A DNA stretch of 64,000 nucleotides, taken from assembly GCA_028281525.1 (NCBI GenBank), contig JANQJR010000041.1, forward strand, positions 62,001 to 126,000. The letters run 5' to 3'. Every line of letters starts with the position of its first letter. Position 1 is the first letter of the stretch. The notes under the pieces were generated by a model. The model saw only the letters and a program-made list of their open reading frames with translations. It did not search any database and was not told the DNA's origin. Below, in pieces: positions 44,492-53,841 of the stretch. The position numbers were made by a program, and so were the translations under genes. The stretch comes from Magnetovibrio sp. (GTDB taxonomy: Bacteria > Pseudomonadota > Alphaproteobacteria > Rhodospirillales > Magnetovibrionaceae).

Positions 44492-46414
44492 TCAGCCACC
44501 GGCGAGCGGCCCCTTGGCTTCTGCGGCCAGGATATCAATTGCCTCTTTAAGCGCAAGGATTTCTTGATCCTTTCCGCCCAAACGGCGCACCGCGACTTTG
44601 CCTTCGTCGGCTTCGCGTTTGCCCAGGACGAAGATCGCAGGGACCTTCTTGTGGCTGTGTTCGCGGATTTTGTAGTTGATCTTTTCGTTGCGGATGTCGA
44701 GCTCGGCGCGAATGCCCGCAGACTTGAGCGCGGCGAAAACCTCTTCGGCGTACGCATCCGCGTCCGACGTGATCGTCGTCACCACCGCTTGCACCGGCGA
44801 CAGCCACACCGGCAGACGGCCTGCGTGGTGTTCGATCAAAATGCCCGCGAAGCGCTCCAACGATCCGAACAACGCGCGGTGCAGCATCACCGGGCGGACC
44901 TTTTCGCCCTCTTCGTCGATGTAGTGCACGTCGAGCCGTTCCGGCAGGTTCATGTCCACCTGCAGCGTACCGCACTGCCAATCGCGCCCGATGGCGTCGC
45001 GCAACACGAATTCCAGCTTGGGCCCGTAGAAAGCGCCCTCGCCGGGGTTGTAGGTATACGGGTACCCCATGCCGTCCAGCGCGCCCTTGAGTGCGGTTTC
45101 CAGAATGTCCCACACCTCGTTGGAGCCGAGGCGCTTTTCCGGGCGGTCGGAGAACTTGATGCGGATATCGTCGAACCCGAAATCCTTGTAGATGTCCATG
45201 ATCAGGCTGACGACGATTTCGCATTCCTTCTGCAACTGGTCCGTGGTGCAGAAGATGTGCGCGTCGTCCTGGGTAAACTCGCGCACGCGCATCAGGCCGT
45301 GCAGCGCGCCCGACGGCTCATAACGGTTGACCTTGCCGAACTCGGCGATGCGCCGGGGCAAGTCCTTGTACGACGTGATGCCTTGCTTGTAGACCTGAAT
45401 GCCGCCCGGGCAGTTCATCGGTTTCAAGGCGAAGACGCGCTCGTCTTCCGTCTGGGTGGTGTACATGTTTTCGCGGAAGTTTTCCCAGTGCCCGGATTTT
45501 TCCCACATCACGCGGTCCATCACCGACGGCGTGGAGATTTCCACGTAATCGGCGAGCTCCTGACGATGGCGCATGTAATCGATCAGGGCGCGGAACAGCG
45601 TCCAGCCCTTGGGGTGCCAGAACACCGCGCCGGGCGCTTCTTCCTGGAAGTGGAACAGGTCCATTTCCCGACCCAGCTTACGGTGGTCGCGCTTTTCGGC
45701 CTCTTCCAGCATGTGGAGATAAGCTTTGAGCTGCTTCTTGTCCGCCCATGCCGTGCCGTAAATGCGCTGCAGCATCTCGTTGTTGCTGTCGCCGCGCCAA
45801 TAGGCGCCCGCCAGCTTCATCAGTTTGAACGCTTTGCCGAGCTTGCCCGTGCTTGGTAAGTGCGGACCGCGGCAAAGATCGATGAAATCGCCCTGGCGAT
45901 ACAAACCGATTTCTTCGCCTTCGGGAATCGCTTCGATGATCTGCGCCTTGTAGTGCTCGCCTTGCTCCTTGAAGAAGTTGATGGCGTCCTGGCGGTCCCA
46001 GACCTCGCGCACGATGTCTTCGTCGCGATCGACGATTTCCATCATGCGCTTTTCGATGGCTTCCATGTCTTCCGGCGTGAACGGCTCGGCGCGGGCGAAA
46101 TCGTAGTAGAACCCGTTTTCGATGGCAGGCCCGATGGTGACCTGGACGTCCGGGTACAATTCCTTGACCGCTTCGGCCATCACGTGGGCGGCGTCGTGGC
46201 GCAGCAGCTCCAAGGCTTCCTCGTCCTTGGCGGTGACGATGGCGAAGTTCACGTCTTCGGTGATGGTGGTCTTCAAATCCACCATCTCACCGTTGATCTT
46301 GATCGCCAAAGCGGCTTTCGCCAGTCCCGGGCCGATGTCGGCGGCGACCTCCGCACCCGTGATGGGGGCGTCGTACGCGCGCTCTGAACCGTCGGGAAGT
46401 GTCAGTTTCACCAT
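44492..46414 (-). CDS. thrS: Threonine-tRNA ligase
   Basis: 640 residues, the usual size. TGS domain in residues 1-60, editing domain with [11 protein letters not shown], class II core with [22 protein letters not shown] and a C-terminal anticodon-binding domain ([13 protein letters not shown]). It charges tRNA-Thr and edits mischarged Ser. infC starts 81 bases downstream, so they are probably one transcript. Confidence 0.97.
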   Translation of the reverse strand: MVKLTLPDGSERAYDAPITGAEVAADIGPGLAKAALAIKINGEMVDLKTTITEDVNFAIVTAKDEEALELLRHDAAHVMAEAVKELYPDVQVTIGPAIENGFYYDFARAEPFTPEDMEAIEKRMMEIVDRDEDIVREVWDRQDAINFFKEQGEHYKAQIIEAIPEGEEIGLYRQGDFIDLCRGPHLPSTGKLGKAFKLMKLAGAYWRGDSNNEMLQRIYGTAWADKKQLKAYLHMLEEAEKRDHRKLGREMDLFHFQEEAPGAVFWHPKGWTLFRALIDYMRHRQELADYVEISTPSVMDRVMWEKSGHWENFRENMYTTQTEDERVFALKPMNCPGGIQVYKQGITSYKDLPRRIAEFGKVNRYEPSGALHGLMRVREFTQDDAHIFCTTDQLQKECEIVVSLIMDIYKDFGFDDIRIKFSDRPEKRLGSNEVWDILETALKGALDGMGYPYTYNPGEGAFYGPKLEFVLRDAIGRDWQCGTLQVDMNLPERLDVHYIDEEGEKVRPVMLHRALFGSLERFAGILIEHHAGRLPVWLSPVQAVVTTITSDADAYAEEVFAALKSAGIRAELDIRNEKINYKIREHSHKKVPAIFVLGKREADEGKVAVRRLGGKDQEILALKEAIDILAAEAKGPLAGG

Positions 46415-46444
46415 GGAACGCGTGCCTTAAATCTCAAATCACAA

Positions 46445-46476
46445 CAAAACCGGCGCGCGCTCATCGAGCGCACCGG
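46445..46476 (-). terminator. Terminator after the glycosyltransferase 9 gene
   Basis: GCGCTC-ATC-GAGCGC within outer CCGG arms, followed on the minus strand by TTTTGTTG. It separates the glycosyltransferase operon from thrS. Confidence 0.75.
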
Positions 46477-46498
46477 AAACCCGGGAATGTAAGGGGTA

Positions 46499-47494
46499 TT
46501 AGCCGCCTGTCAAGGCATCTCCCACCACCGACCAGACATCGTCTTGAGAAAGGTTCTCCAAGCTGTCCCGGCGCAGGATTTCGACCCGCGGCCCGCGCTG
46601 TGCGCATAGCTTGGGGTCAGATGTGTGGGAATACAAAACCACGCTGGCACACCCCGCCAGCGAGATCAGATGCATCGGCCCCGTGTCGTTGCCCACCGCC
46701 AGCGCCGCACCCCGCGCCAACACGGCGATATCGAGAAAATCTGTTTTTCCGCAAAGGTTTACCGTTCCAGGTGCGTCCCTTTCTATGAGTCCCAATATCG
46801 CCTGCTCCGCCCGCGCGCCGAGCAAAACCGGGGTCACGCCTTGCGCGAACAAACGGTTGGCCAGCGCCGCATAACGTTCCACCGGCCAACGCTTGGCCGG
46901 GCGATGCGGCGCGCCGCCGGGCACCAACAGAGCGAACGGTTTCTCAATACCAAATTGCGAGACATCTTTTGTCGCAAACCCCAGATCGGGCATGGGCACG
47001 TCATCGATTCCGACCGCCGTAAGCTGTTCGCGCTGGCGCTCGATGGTGTGCATGTCGTCCCGGCGGGGGTTGGCATGCGGGTGCGAGCAGCCGCGCGCAA
47101 TGCCGGACCATTCGGGCCGCTTGCCGGGACCTAAGATGTGGAAGTAAAAGTTGGAGCGGTCGGATGTCTGCAGATCGTAGACGCGCGTGAAGTTTCCGGA
47201 TTTCAGCTTCTGGCGCAAGCGGCGCACGCGTCCGACCTGCCAGGGTTTGGGCCTCTCTTCGTCGATCCACACTTCATCGACGAGGCCGGAGGCTCCCGCC
47301 AAATCCACGTAAGGTTTGGACGTCAGCAGCACCACGTGCGCGCCACCGGGATGCGTCGCATGGTGACGCCGGATCGCGGCCATGGGCCCCAACGCCTGGA
47401 CGAAATCGCCCAATGCGCCGAGCTTGATGATCAAAATGCGCTCCACCCCAGCCACGGCATCCGGTTCCATCACGTCAGCCGGCGCCCTTGCCAT
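46499..47494 (-). CDS. Glycosyltransferase family 9 (heptosyltransferase-like)
   Basis: 331 residues, GT-B fold. Marker motifs: I-L-I-I-K-L-G-A-L-G-D-F-V-Q-A-L (N-terminal), L-L-V-P-G-G-A-P-H-R-P-A-K-R-W-P, and V-G-N-D-T-G-P-M-H-L-I-S-L-A-G-C. This is the ADP-heptose:LPS heptosyltransferase branch, so it probably acts on LPS core or a related surface glycan at the inner membrane. Its start overlaps the end of the upstream glycosyltransferase 4 gene by 20 bases. Confidence 0.9.
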   Translation of the reverse strand: MARAPADVMEPDAVAGVERILIIKLGALGDFVQALGPMAAIRRHHATHPGGAHVVLLTSKPYVDLAGASGLVDEVWIDEERPKPWQVGRVRRLRQKLKSGNFTRVYDLQTSDRSNFYFHILGPGKRPEWSGIARGCSHPHANPRRDDMHTIERQREQLTAVGIDDVPMPDLGFATKDVSQFGIEKPFALLVPGGAPHRPAKRWPVERYAALANRLFAQGVTPVLLGARAEQAILGLIERDAPGTVNLCGKTDFLDIAVLARGAALAVGNDTGPMHLISLAGCASVVLYSHTSDPKLCAQRGPRVEILRRDSLENLSQDDVWSVVGDALTGG

Positions 47495-48755
47495 GATTGC
47501 TCAGCACTTCGCGATAAACATCGAGTGTTTTCAAACACATGGAATCACGGGAAAAATGATCGCGCACGCTCATGACGGCGCGTTCCACAAAGGCCTGGCG
47601 CTCGGCCTCCGACAGTCCCAAGGCGTTCCTCAAAGCATCCGCCAAGCTGTCCTTGTCGCAGGGTTTGAACAACCAGCCGGTTTTGCCGTCGATGATGGTT
47701 TCGCACGCGCCGCCATGGTCGGGGGCGACCACCGGGCGGCCCAACGCCTGGGCTTCGACCACCACGCGGCCGAAGGCTTCCGGGTCGGTGGAGGCCGACA
47801 CCACCACGTCGGCCAGCATGTAGGCTGCGGGCATGTCGTCGCAGTGATCCACGATGCGCACCACGCCGCTGAGCCCGTGCAGTTCGATCAGACGTTCCAA
47901 CTCCTTGCGGTAACCGGTACGTCCCTGGTCGGACCCCACCAACACGCAGCGGATGTCCTTGCGCCCCAAAGAAGCGATGGCCTCGATAAAAACCCCCTGG
48001 CCTTTCCAACGGGTGAGGCGGCCCGGCAGCATCACCACCGGATAGCCGTCTTCCAACCGCCACGCACCGGCCAGTTGGACCACGCGTTCGGCGCTGACCT
48101 TGGCGGAATTGAAGCTGTCCAGATCGACGCCACGGTGGATCACGCGGATTTTTTCACCAGGCGCACCGTACATCTGTTTTAAGTGTCCGGCGATGAACTT
48201 GGAAATGGCAATCACCCGTTCGCCACGGGTCATGATGGAGTTGTACCACCGCTTCACCCTGGTTCCGGCGGAATACGTGCCGTGAAACGTGGTGACGAAC
48301 GCCACACCGGTGCGCTTGCAGGCGAGGTACGCGCTCCACGCAGGCGCACGGGACCGGGCGTGCACGATGTCGATCTTTTCATCCAAGATCAGCTTTTCCA
48401 ATTTCGCCACGTTGGCCCAGATGGTCAATGGATTCTTGGAGTGCAGCGGCAATTCGATATGTTCGGCCCCCGTACGGCTCAACTGATGGACCCGCTCTCC
48501 TCCGCTGGACGCCACCAGGGCGCGCCAGCCGTTGGCCTGGATGCAACCCGCGATTTCCACGGTGCCGCGTTCCACGCCGCCGCTGCCGCCCAGTGCGGGC
48601 AACACCTGCAAAATGGTCGCGGGCGCGCTGTTTGCCGTGCCCGAACTGGCGACGCCGGAGCCGCTGCCGGTTTCCGTATCCGGCGAACGTTTTGCCGCTG
48701 CGAAAAGGGTGGTAAGGTATTTTATAATATTTTGTTGCCCCTTCGTGTGAGCCAT
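47475..48755 (-). CDS. Glycosyltransferase family 4
   Basis: 426 residues from the ATG at 48755. GT-B layout: N-terminal V-L-P-A-L-G-G-S-G-G-V-E-R-G-T, a middle G-V-D-L-D-S-F, and the C-terminal E-x7-E region (S-T-D-P-E-A-F-G-R-V-V-V-E-A) followed by P-V-V-A-P-D-H-G-G-A-C-E-T-I. The first ~45 residues are low-complexity and the start is uncertain. Upstream options at 48797 (ATG) and 48812 (GTG) would overlap the divergent hydrolase leader. Coupled to the GT9 gene, so both likely build LPS or capsule. Confidence 0.87.
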   Translation of the reverse strand: MAHTKGQQNIIKYLTTLFAAAKRSPDTETGSGSGVASSGTANSAPATILQVLPALGGSGGVERGTVEIAGCIQANGWRALVASSGGERVHQLSRTGAEHIELPLHSKNPLTIWANVAKLEKLILDEKIDIVHARSRAPAWSAYLACKRTGVAFVTTFHGTYSAGTRVKRWYNSIMTRGERVIAISKFIAGHLKQMYGAPGEKIRVIHRGVDLDSFNSAKVSAERVVQLAGAWRLEDGYPVVMLPGRLTRWKGQGVFIEAIASLGRKDIRCVLVGSDQGRTGYRKELERLIELHGLSGVVRIVDHCDDMPAAYMLADVVVSASTDPEAFGRVVVEAQALGRPVVAPDHGGACETIIDGKTGWLFKPCDKDSLADALRNALGLSEAERQAFVERAVMSVRDHFSRDSMCLKTLDVYREVLSNHGKGAG

Positions 48756-48816
48756 CCCGCGCAAACACAAGACGGCGGAATAATCGTTGCAGGTCATAGA
48801 ATAGGTGTCCACAAAA

Positions 48817-49662
48817 ATGCAAGCCCCCGCAACACCATCCCCGCAACAGCCGACCCCGCAAAAGTTGGCCCCGCAAAAGCTGAAACGCGAAGACGGCGCG
48901 ACGATCGCCTACCATTTTACCCCCGGCCTTAGTCCGGACAAACCCATGGGCGTGGTGTTCATGGGCGGCTTTCGCTCCGACATGGAAGGGACCAAGGCCT
49001 TGGCTCTGGAAACGTGGTGCCAGGATCAGGGGCGTGCGTTTTTACGCTTCGACTACACCGGACACGGCCAATCGTCGGGCACGTTCGAGGACGGCTGCAT
49101 CGGCGACTGGGCCGAGGATGCCATATATGCGCTCGACCACCTCACAGAGGGCCCGCAGGTGCTGGTGGGCAGCTCCATGGGTGGCTGGATCATGCTGCTC
49201 ACGGCCCTCGCACGTCCGGAACGGCTCAAAGGCTTGGTGGGGTTGGCGGCCGCACCGGATTTCACCGAAGACCTGATGTGGCGCGAACTCAGCGAAGACC
49301 AGCGCGCCGAGATGGTTCGCGACGGTCAAGTGGCACTGCCCAACGATTACGATCCGACGGAACCCTACATTATCACCCACCACCTGATCGAGGACGGCAA
49401 ACAACACTTGCTTCTGCGCGACCCTCTCAACATTCAGGTGCCGGTGCGCCTGATCCAGGGCATGAAGGACGCCGATGTGCCGTGGGAAACAGCGCTGAAA
49501 ATTCAAGACGCCCTGATCTCTGAGAACACGGAAATCCAGTTCGTCAAAAACGGCGACCACCGCCTTTCCGAGCCCGCCGATCTGGAGCGCTTGACGCGCA
49601 CCCTCGGCAATCTGTTAACCGATTTGGAACGGGAAGCCGCATGCCCATCATCAACAAGCTGA
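48817..49662 (+). CDS. Alpha/beta hydrolase (ABHD10-like)
   Basis: 281 residues. After a Pro/Gln-rich 25-residue lead, the alpha/beta-hydrolase core has F-M-G-G-F-R-S-D-M, R-F-D-Y-T-G-H-G-Q-S-S-G, the nucleophile elbow G-S-S-M-G-G-W, and late D-x-D-V-P-W and G-D-H-R. The pattern resembles ABHD10-type thioesterases. Substrate unknown. An in-frame GTG at 48805 is the alternative start. It overlaps the carbonic anhydrase by 22 bases, so the two genes are coupled. Confidence 0.85.
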   Translation: MQAPATPSPQQPTPQKLAPQKLKREDGATIAYHFTPGLSPDKPMGVVFMGGFRSDMEGTKALALETWCQDQGRAFLRFDYTGHGQSSGTFEDGCIGDWAEDAIYALDHLTEGPQVLVGSSMGGWIMLLTALARPERLKGLVGLAAAPDFTEDLMWRELSEDQRAEMVRDGQVALPNDYDPTEPYIITHHLIEDGKQHLLLRDPLNIQVPVRLIQGMKDADVPWETALKIQDALISENTEIQFVKNGDHRLSEPADLERLTRTLGNLLTDLEREAACPSSTS

Positions 49663-50288
49663 CCACCGGCTTCGCCCATTTCCGCGATAAATACTTTTCC
49701 GAACACCAAGAGCTCTACCGCCGCTTGGTGCGTGAAGGGCAAAAGCCGACCATCTGCATGATCGCCTGTGCCGATTCCCGCGTCGATCCGGCCATCGTTT
49801 TGCAAGCCGATCCCGGCGACATCTTCGCCATCCGCAACGTCGCCAACATGGTGCCGCCCTACCTCAGCGGCCAAGACGTGACGTACCATGGCACCTCGGC
49901 GGCGCTGGAATTCGCCGTCCAATATTTGGGGGTCAAATACATCGTGGTGTTTGGCCACGCCCACTGCGCGGGTGTCAAGGCCATGGTCAACGGCCAGGAA
50001 GGCCAAGCCGTGGCGGGTCATTTCGTGCCCGCCTGGACATCCATCGCCGACAAGGCCTATGCCATGGCGCGCGCCAAGAACCCGACCGCCCAAGGCGAGG
50101 AACTGATCCACTGCTGCGAACGCCAGGCAGTTCTGGTGTCGCTGGAAAACCTGATGACCTTCCCGTTCATCAAGGACAAAGTCGAAGCGGGCACGTTGCA
50201 CATCCACGGCTGGTATCTGGACATCGCCGAAGGAAAACTTGCGCAATACGACCCCGCCACCGATACGTTCGTCACGATGGCGGCCTGA
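49641..50288 (+). CDS. Beta-class carbonic anhydrase
   Basis: 215 residues. Zinc ligands are Cys43 (A-C-A-D-S-R), His106 and Cys109 (G-H-A-H-C-A-G); the Asp45-Arg47 dyad is intact. It interconverts CO2 and bicarbonate in the cytosol. Coupled by overlap to the upstream hydrolase. A TAGGG palindrome lies 22 bases past its stop. Confidence 0.94.
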   Translation: MPIINKLTTGFAHFRDKYFSEHQELYRRLVREGQKPTICMIACADSRVDPAIVLQADPGDIFAIRNVANMVPPYLSGQDVTYHGTSAALEFAVQYLGVKYIVVFGHAHCAGVKAMVNGQEGQAVAGHFVPAWTSIADKAYAMARAKNPTAQGEELIHCCERQAVLVSLENLMTFPFIKDKVEAGTLHIHGWYLDIAEGKLAQYDPATDTFVTMAA

Positions 50289-50309
50289 TCGGGCTTGACC
50301 TAAAAACCT

Positions 50310-50331
50310 TAGGGTCTGTGCCTGGGCCCTA
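50310..50331. repeat. TAGGG palindrome at the stop codon of the small Cys-rich gene
   Basis: TAGGG (50310-50314) and CCCTA (50327-50331) around a longer loop. The TAG stop of the minus-strand small gene is the first triplet of its copy. Confidence 0.55.
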
Positions 50332-50505
50332 GCCCCGCATTTCCCGCAACACGTGGGACGGCCCGTTGTAGAAATCGCAGCGACCCATCGCGTTCAAGGT
50401 GAAAATCGGAGTCTGTGCGCCGTTCTGGCTCAAGATTTCCCTGAGCTGGCAATTGGCGCAATGGTCCACATCCCCACAACGGATTTTGTCGTTGGTCGGT
50501 TCCAT
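50329..50505 (-). CDS. Small Cys-rich protein
   Basis: 58 residues. Cys10, Cys16, Cys19 and Cys43 (R-C-G-D-V-D-H-C-A-N-C-Q and G-R-C-D-F-Y) give a C-x5-C-x2-C-x23-C pattern able to bind zinc or an Fe-S cluster. The start at 50505 follows GGGAGAT at seven bases; an ATG at 50520 and a TTG at 50523 are possible. No family recognised. Transcribed separately from the upstream SDR gene; an ATTGAT/ATCAAT palindrome lies in its promoter region. Confidence 0.6.
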   Translation of the reverse strand: MEPTNDKIRCGDVDHCANCQLREILSQNGAQTPIFTLNAMGRCDFYNGPSHVLREMRG

Positions 50506-50591
50506 TTTCGTATCTCCCATCAAGAACTAGCTATGATTGTAGCGGAAATACGTTAAAATTGGCGTAATTTCTTAAAATGGATCAGATTATC

Positions 50592-50606
50592 TATTGATAA
50601 TCAATA
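50592..50606. promoter_or_regulatory. 15-bp palindrome upstream of the small Cys-rich gene
   Basis: TATTGATAATCAATA is a perfect palindrome in an A/T-rich stretch about 87 bases before the start of the Cys-rich gene. The spacing between half sites (one base) does not match FNR. Confidence 0.4.
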
Positions 50607-50624
50607 ATATACATGTTTGGCGCG

Positions 50625-51500
50625 TTATAACCCCTCCACCGCCAGAACGGCCTGCAGGCCGGATTTATAATCGGGATAAGCGAGTTTCACGCCCAGTTCA
50701 TCCTTGATTTTATCGTTCAAAATCAAACGGTTGTCCGCCCAGAAGGTTTGCGCCATGGGGGACATGGTTTTGAGGGCCTCCGCAAATGCAATTTCGTCGG
50801 GCACCGGGGCATTCAGAAGTTCGCACGCGTAGGCGATCACGTCGCCGGGTTGGGCCGGTTCGTCATCGCAGACGTTATAGACCCCGCCGGGATTGGGCTT
50901 GGCCATGGAGGCTTTGAGCACCGCCGCGATGTCCGCCACGTGGATGCGCGAAAACAGATGCCCAGGCTTGGCAATGCGCTGCGCCCGGCCTGCGCGCACT
51001 TTATCCAGCGGGCTGCGCCCCGGTCCGTAAATGCCCGCCAAACGGAACACATGCAGTGGCAGCCGGCCCCTGAGCGCCAAGTTCTGCCAACGGGTTTCGG
51101 CAAGCCCACGAAAACGCGACCGCTCCTGGGTCGGCAACAGACGCGACGTTTCGCTCACCGGTTTGCCGCCGGTATCGCCGTAAACCCCGACGGTGGACAG
51201 GTACCCCACCCACGCGATGTGGTCCGCGTGGCGCACCAGATCGTCGCCGTGCAGGTCCAGCACCGGGTCCCCCGCTGCGTCCGGCGGCACGGACACCAGC
51301 ACATGGGTGACGTCCTGAAACACCGCATCGAAATCCTTAAGCGGATGGTCGCGGTCAAAGGTCAGCGCGCCCGCGTCGGTGGATTGGCCGAAACGGTGCG
51401 TGCCACTGATGCGCCAGCCCTGGGCCTGCAGGTCGCGCGCCAGCCAGCTGGCCGAATAGCCGAGGCCGAAACAAAACAGATGTGGAGATGGGTCGGTCAT
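50625..51500 (-). CDS. NAD(P)-binding SDR/epimerase-like protein
   Basis: 291 residues. N-terminal Rossmann motif in F-C-F-G-L-G-Y-S-A-S-W-L-A-R-D-L, then W-V-G-Y-L-S-T-V-G-V-Y-G-D, the F-R-L-A-G-I-Y-G-P-G-R motif, and S-R-I-H-V-A-D-I-A-A-V. It belongs to the extended SDR group related to E. coli YeeZ. Substrate unknown. I start at 51500 (M-T-D-P-S-P-H-L-F), since the longer frame runs through the divergent TPR gene. Confidence 0.85.
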   Translation of the reverse strand: MTDPSPHLFCFGLGYSASWLARDLQAQGWRISGTHRFGQSTDAGALTFDRDHPLKDFDAVFQDVTHVLVSVPPDAAGDPVLDLHGDDLVRHADHIAWVGYLSTVGVYGDTGGKPVSETSRLLPTQERSRFRGLAETRWQNLALRGRLPLHVFRLAGIYGPGRSPLDKVRAGRAQRIAKPGHLFSRIHVADIAAVLKASMAKPNPGGVYNVCDDEPAQPGDVIAYACELLNAPVPDEIAFAEALKTMSPMAQTFWADNRLILNDKIKDELGVKLAYPDYKSGLQAVLAVEGL

Positions 51501-51548
51501 GAACGGGGTGCTTGCAATTTCTGAAAAGGCGCGGCAACTGTACTCACC

Positions 51549-52337
51549 ATGATACGTGCAAGACAAGTCTCTACCTGGCCCGTGATCTGGACAGTGGCCG
51601 CGTTCTTGGCCCTTTTGTTGCTCACCGGCTTTGCCCACGGCGAAACCGTAGCAGAGGCGGAAGCCCGCTACGGTGCATGCATGAACAAGGTTGAGACGAA
51701 CGCTGAAGGCGCGTTCGACGATGCGATCGCATGGGAAGGGCTCGGCGGCGGACACCCAGCACGCCATTGCGCGCTCGCCGCATTGGTGGAAATCGGCCAT
51801 TACGCCGAAGCCGCCCAGGGTTTGGAGAAGCTCGCCGACGAAGTGCGCGCAAATGTAGTGTTCAAGGCACAACTCTTGATCCAAAGCGGCCATGCATGGA
51901 TCGCGGCGGACAAGCCGGTCCGCGCCGCCGCTGTCGCGGACGCAGCGTTGCGGCTGACGCCAAACACACCGCAAATCTTTTTCCTGCGCGCCCACGCCCT
52001 CGCCTTGCAAGGCAAGTACTGGGAGGCGGCGGACGATTTCTCCAAGGTCATCTACGCCGAACCGGAAAACATCGACGCCCTGGTGATGCGCGGCGCGGCC
52101 TATCGCCAGTTGGAGGCCCGCGATCTGGCGTTGAAGGACCTAAACCGCGCACTGGCGATCCACCCAGACCATGTCGAGGGGCTATTGGAACGGGGCATCG
52201 TGCACCGCCTGGACGGACGCAAGACGCAAGCCCGCGCCGATTGGCAGCGCCTGATCGCGCGCCACCCGGACACGCCCGCCGGGCAAGCCGCGGAACAGAA
52301 CCTGCACGGTCTCAATTCCGGATCAGAGTCAGAGTGA
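51549..52337 (+). CDS. Membrane-anchored or secreted TPR protein
   Basis: 262 residues. An N-terminal hydrophobic segment (A-A-F-L-A-L-L-L-L-T-G-F-A-H-G) is a signal peptide or anchor. About five TPR-like repeats follow (L-A-L-Q-G-K-Y-W-E-A-A-D-D-F-S-K-V-I, A-L-V-M-R-G-A-A-Y-R-Q-L). Two cysteines near the start (Y-G-A-C-M-N, H-C-A-L) may pair. A periplasmic scaffold or assembly factor is likely. Confidence 0.8.
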   Translation: MIRARQVSTWPVIWTVAAFLALLLLTGFAHGETVAEAEARYGACMNKVETNAEGAFDDAIAWEGLGGGHPARHCALAALVEIGHYAEAAQGLEKLADEVRANVVFKAQLLIQSGHAWIAADKPVRAAAVADAALRLTPNTPQIFFLRAHALALQGKYWEAADDFSKVIYAEPENIDALVMRGAAYRQLEARDLALKDLNRALAIHPDHVEGLLERGIVHRLDGRKTQARADWQRLIARHPDTPAGQAAEQNLHGLNSGSESE

Positions 52338-52414
52338 GTGCTGGAAACCGGATACCGTCCCCCCTATATTAGCGGCGACTGATTAATTCATACCAAATAC
52401 CGTGGGGACATTTC

Positions 52415-52960
52415 ATGAGTGAACACCACCTGGAAACGCCCGAATTTCCTTTGGAATCTTCGGGCGAGGTTGATGGCCCGGCTTATCGTCAGGCCTACGA
52501 AATCGGCTGTGGCGCACTGGTAATCCGCTCCACCGACGGCGGCCACGCCGTGTGCCTGAAGCTGGACCGCATCGGCAAAGAATACGTTCATCATTACCTG
52601 ATCGTTCTGGACCCCGCGCCCGAAGGCGAGATGGCGCTGGTCTACGTCGATCCGGAAGACAAGCTGTTCGACTGCTTCGCCACCTTGGCTTTTGACGCTG
52701 GCGAAGGCATCGATCCCGCCGCCGTCCCGCTTGAAACCGGTTCTGCGTTCGAAAACAAGGACGGCTGCTTCATCAAGCTCAAAGACGACCCCAAGGCCCA
52801 GAAAATGCTGTGCTACGCCGAACCAGCCACCGGGTTGGTGCGCATCCGCCAGGAGCGCAAAGTCCAAAGGGTGCATCCCCATTGGACGGCCAAGGCGAAA
52901 ATCGACGACGAAGTGATTGAGCTGTCCGCCCTGCTGAAACGCTTCGCCGATCAATTGTAA
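52415..52960 (+). CDS. Conserved-looking hypothetical protein
   Basis: 181 residues, no signal peptide or membrane segment, acidic, with five Cys spread through it (I-G-C-G-A-L, A-V-C-L-K-L, D-C-F-A-T, G-C-F-I-K, M-L-C-Y-A). No domain recognised. The composition suits a soluble beta-rich protein. Its own SD and the gap from the TPR gene suggest a separate unit. Confidence 0.65.
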   Translation: MSEHHLETPEFPLESSGEVDGPAYRQAYEIGCGALVIRSTDGGHAVCLKLDRIGKEYVHHYLIVLDPAPEGEMALVYVDPEDKLFDCFATLAFDAGEGIDPAAVPLETGSAFENKDGCFIKLKDDPKAQKMLCYAEPATGLVRIRQERKVQRVHPHWTAKAKIDDEVIELSALLKRFADQL

Positions 52961-53172
52961 TTGCTCCTCAAACGCCGGGCGGTCGCCTGCGGCTCCCTTG
53001 GCTCACGCGCGTTCGCGCGGCGGCCCTTGGCCTTGCCTCACCCTGCTAATGCAGGGATCGGATTGGGGGCTCACGTAACCAAATTAAGAATCCTAGTCAT
53101 TGTCGTGCTGGGGCGGCGACGCGCCCGGAGCGCGGGGCCTATCCCCGCATATGAATCCGGGCGGATCCGCCT

Positions 53173-53841
53173 CTAAAAGTCCAGGTCGTGGTAGTATTTG
53201 GGTGGCGGCACGCCCGGGATGTGGTCGTGCAACAGCGCGCGGAAGCTGGGCCGTGATTTGATGCGCGCATACCAGTCCTTGGCCAACGCATGGTCTGCCC
53301 ACGGCACATCACCTAAATAATCGACGCAGGACAACTGCGCGCCGGCGGTGATATCGGCCAGCGTGAACTGATCGCCCGCCAACCAGGTGCGCCGCTCCAC
53401 CAAATAGCTGATGTAGGCCAAATGATGATTGATGTTGGCCTTGCCCGCGCGGATCGCGGTGCTGTCGGGGGAGCCCAAACCCAAAAACCGCTTCATGACC
53501 TTTTCGCCAACCAGGTTGGCGGTGACTTCGCGGTCGAACTTGTCATCGAACCACTGGCACAGGCGCCGCACCTCGGCCCGCTCCAACGGGCCTTTACCCA
53601 GAAGCGGCGGGTTGGGCTCACGCTCGTCCAAATATTCGCAGATCACCTGCCCGCCGGAGATGGCGGTGCCGCCGGTTTCCACCAGCACCGGCACTTCGCC
53701 CGCGGGATTGAGACGCAGGAAGGCGTCGCGGCGTTCCCACGTCTTTTCCACTTCCAGGTCGAATTCCAGCTTTTTTTCACCCAGAACGATGCGCACCTTG
53801 CGCGCATGAGGCGACAGCCAGTTGTGGTAGAGCGTCCGCAT
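53173..53841 (-). CDS. Glutathione S-transferase family protein
   Basis: 222 residues, thioredoxin-like N-terminal half (L-Y-H-N-W-L-S-P-H-A-R-K-V-R-I, N-P-A-G-E-V-P-V-L-V, I-S-G-G-Q-V-I-C-E-Y-L) and helical C-terminal half (T-W-L-A-G-D-Q-F-T-L-A-D-I-T-A-G-A). The catalytic Ser in L-S-P-H suggests a Ser-type GST. It acts on an unknown electrophile. ATG at 53841 with AAGGAA before it. Confidence 0.87.
   Translation of the reverse strand: MRTLYHNWLSPHARKVRIVLGEKKLEFDLEVEKTWERRDAFLRLNPAGEVPVLVETGGTAISGGQVICEYLDEREPNPPLLGKGPLERAEVRRLCQWFDDKFDREVTANLVGEKVMKRFLGLGSPDSTAIRAGKANINHHLAYISYLVERRTWLAGDQFTLADITAGAQLSCVDYLGDVPWADHALAKDWYARIKSRPSFRALLHDHIPGVPPPKYYHDLDF

Noticed and set aside
43805..45859. 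684-codon open frame on the plus strand opposite infC and thrS
   Set aside because: It lies antisense to two certain translation genes and has the composition of a shadow frame in high-GC DNA, with no SD or domain.
50592..50606. FNR box
   Set aside because: The half sites TTGAT and ATCAA are separated by one base, whereas FNR sites have four.
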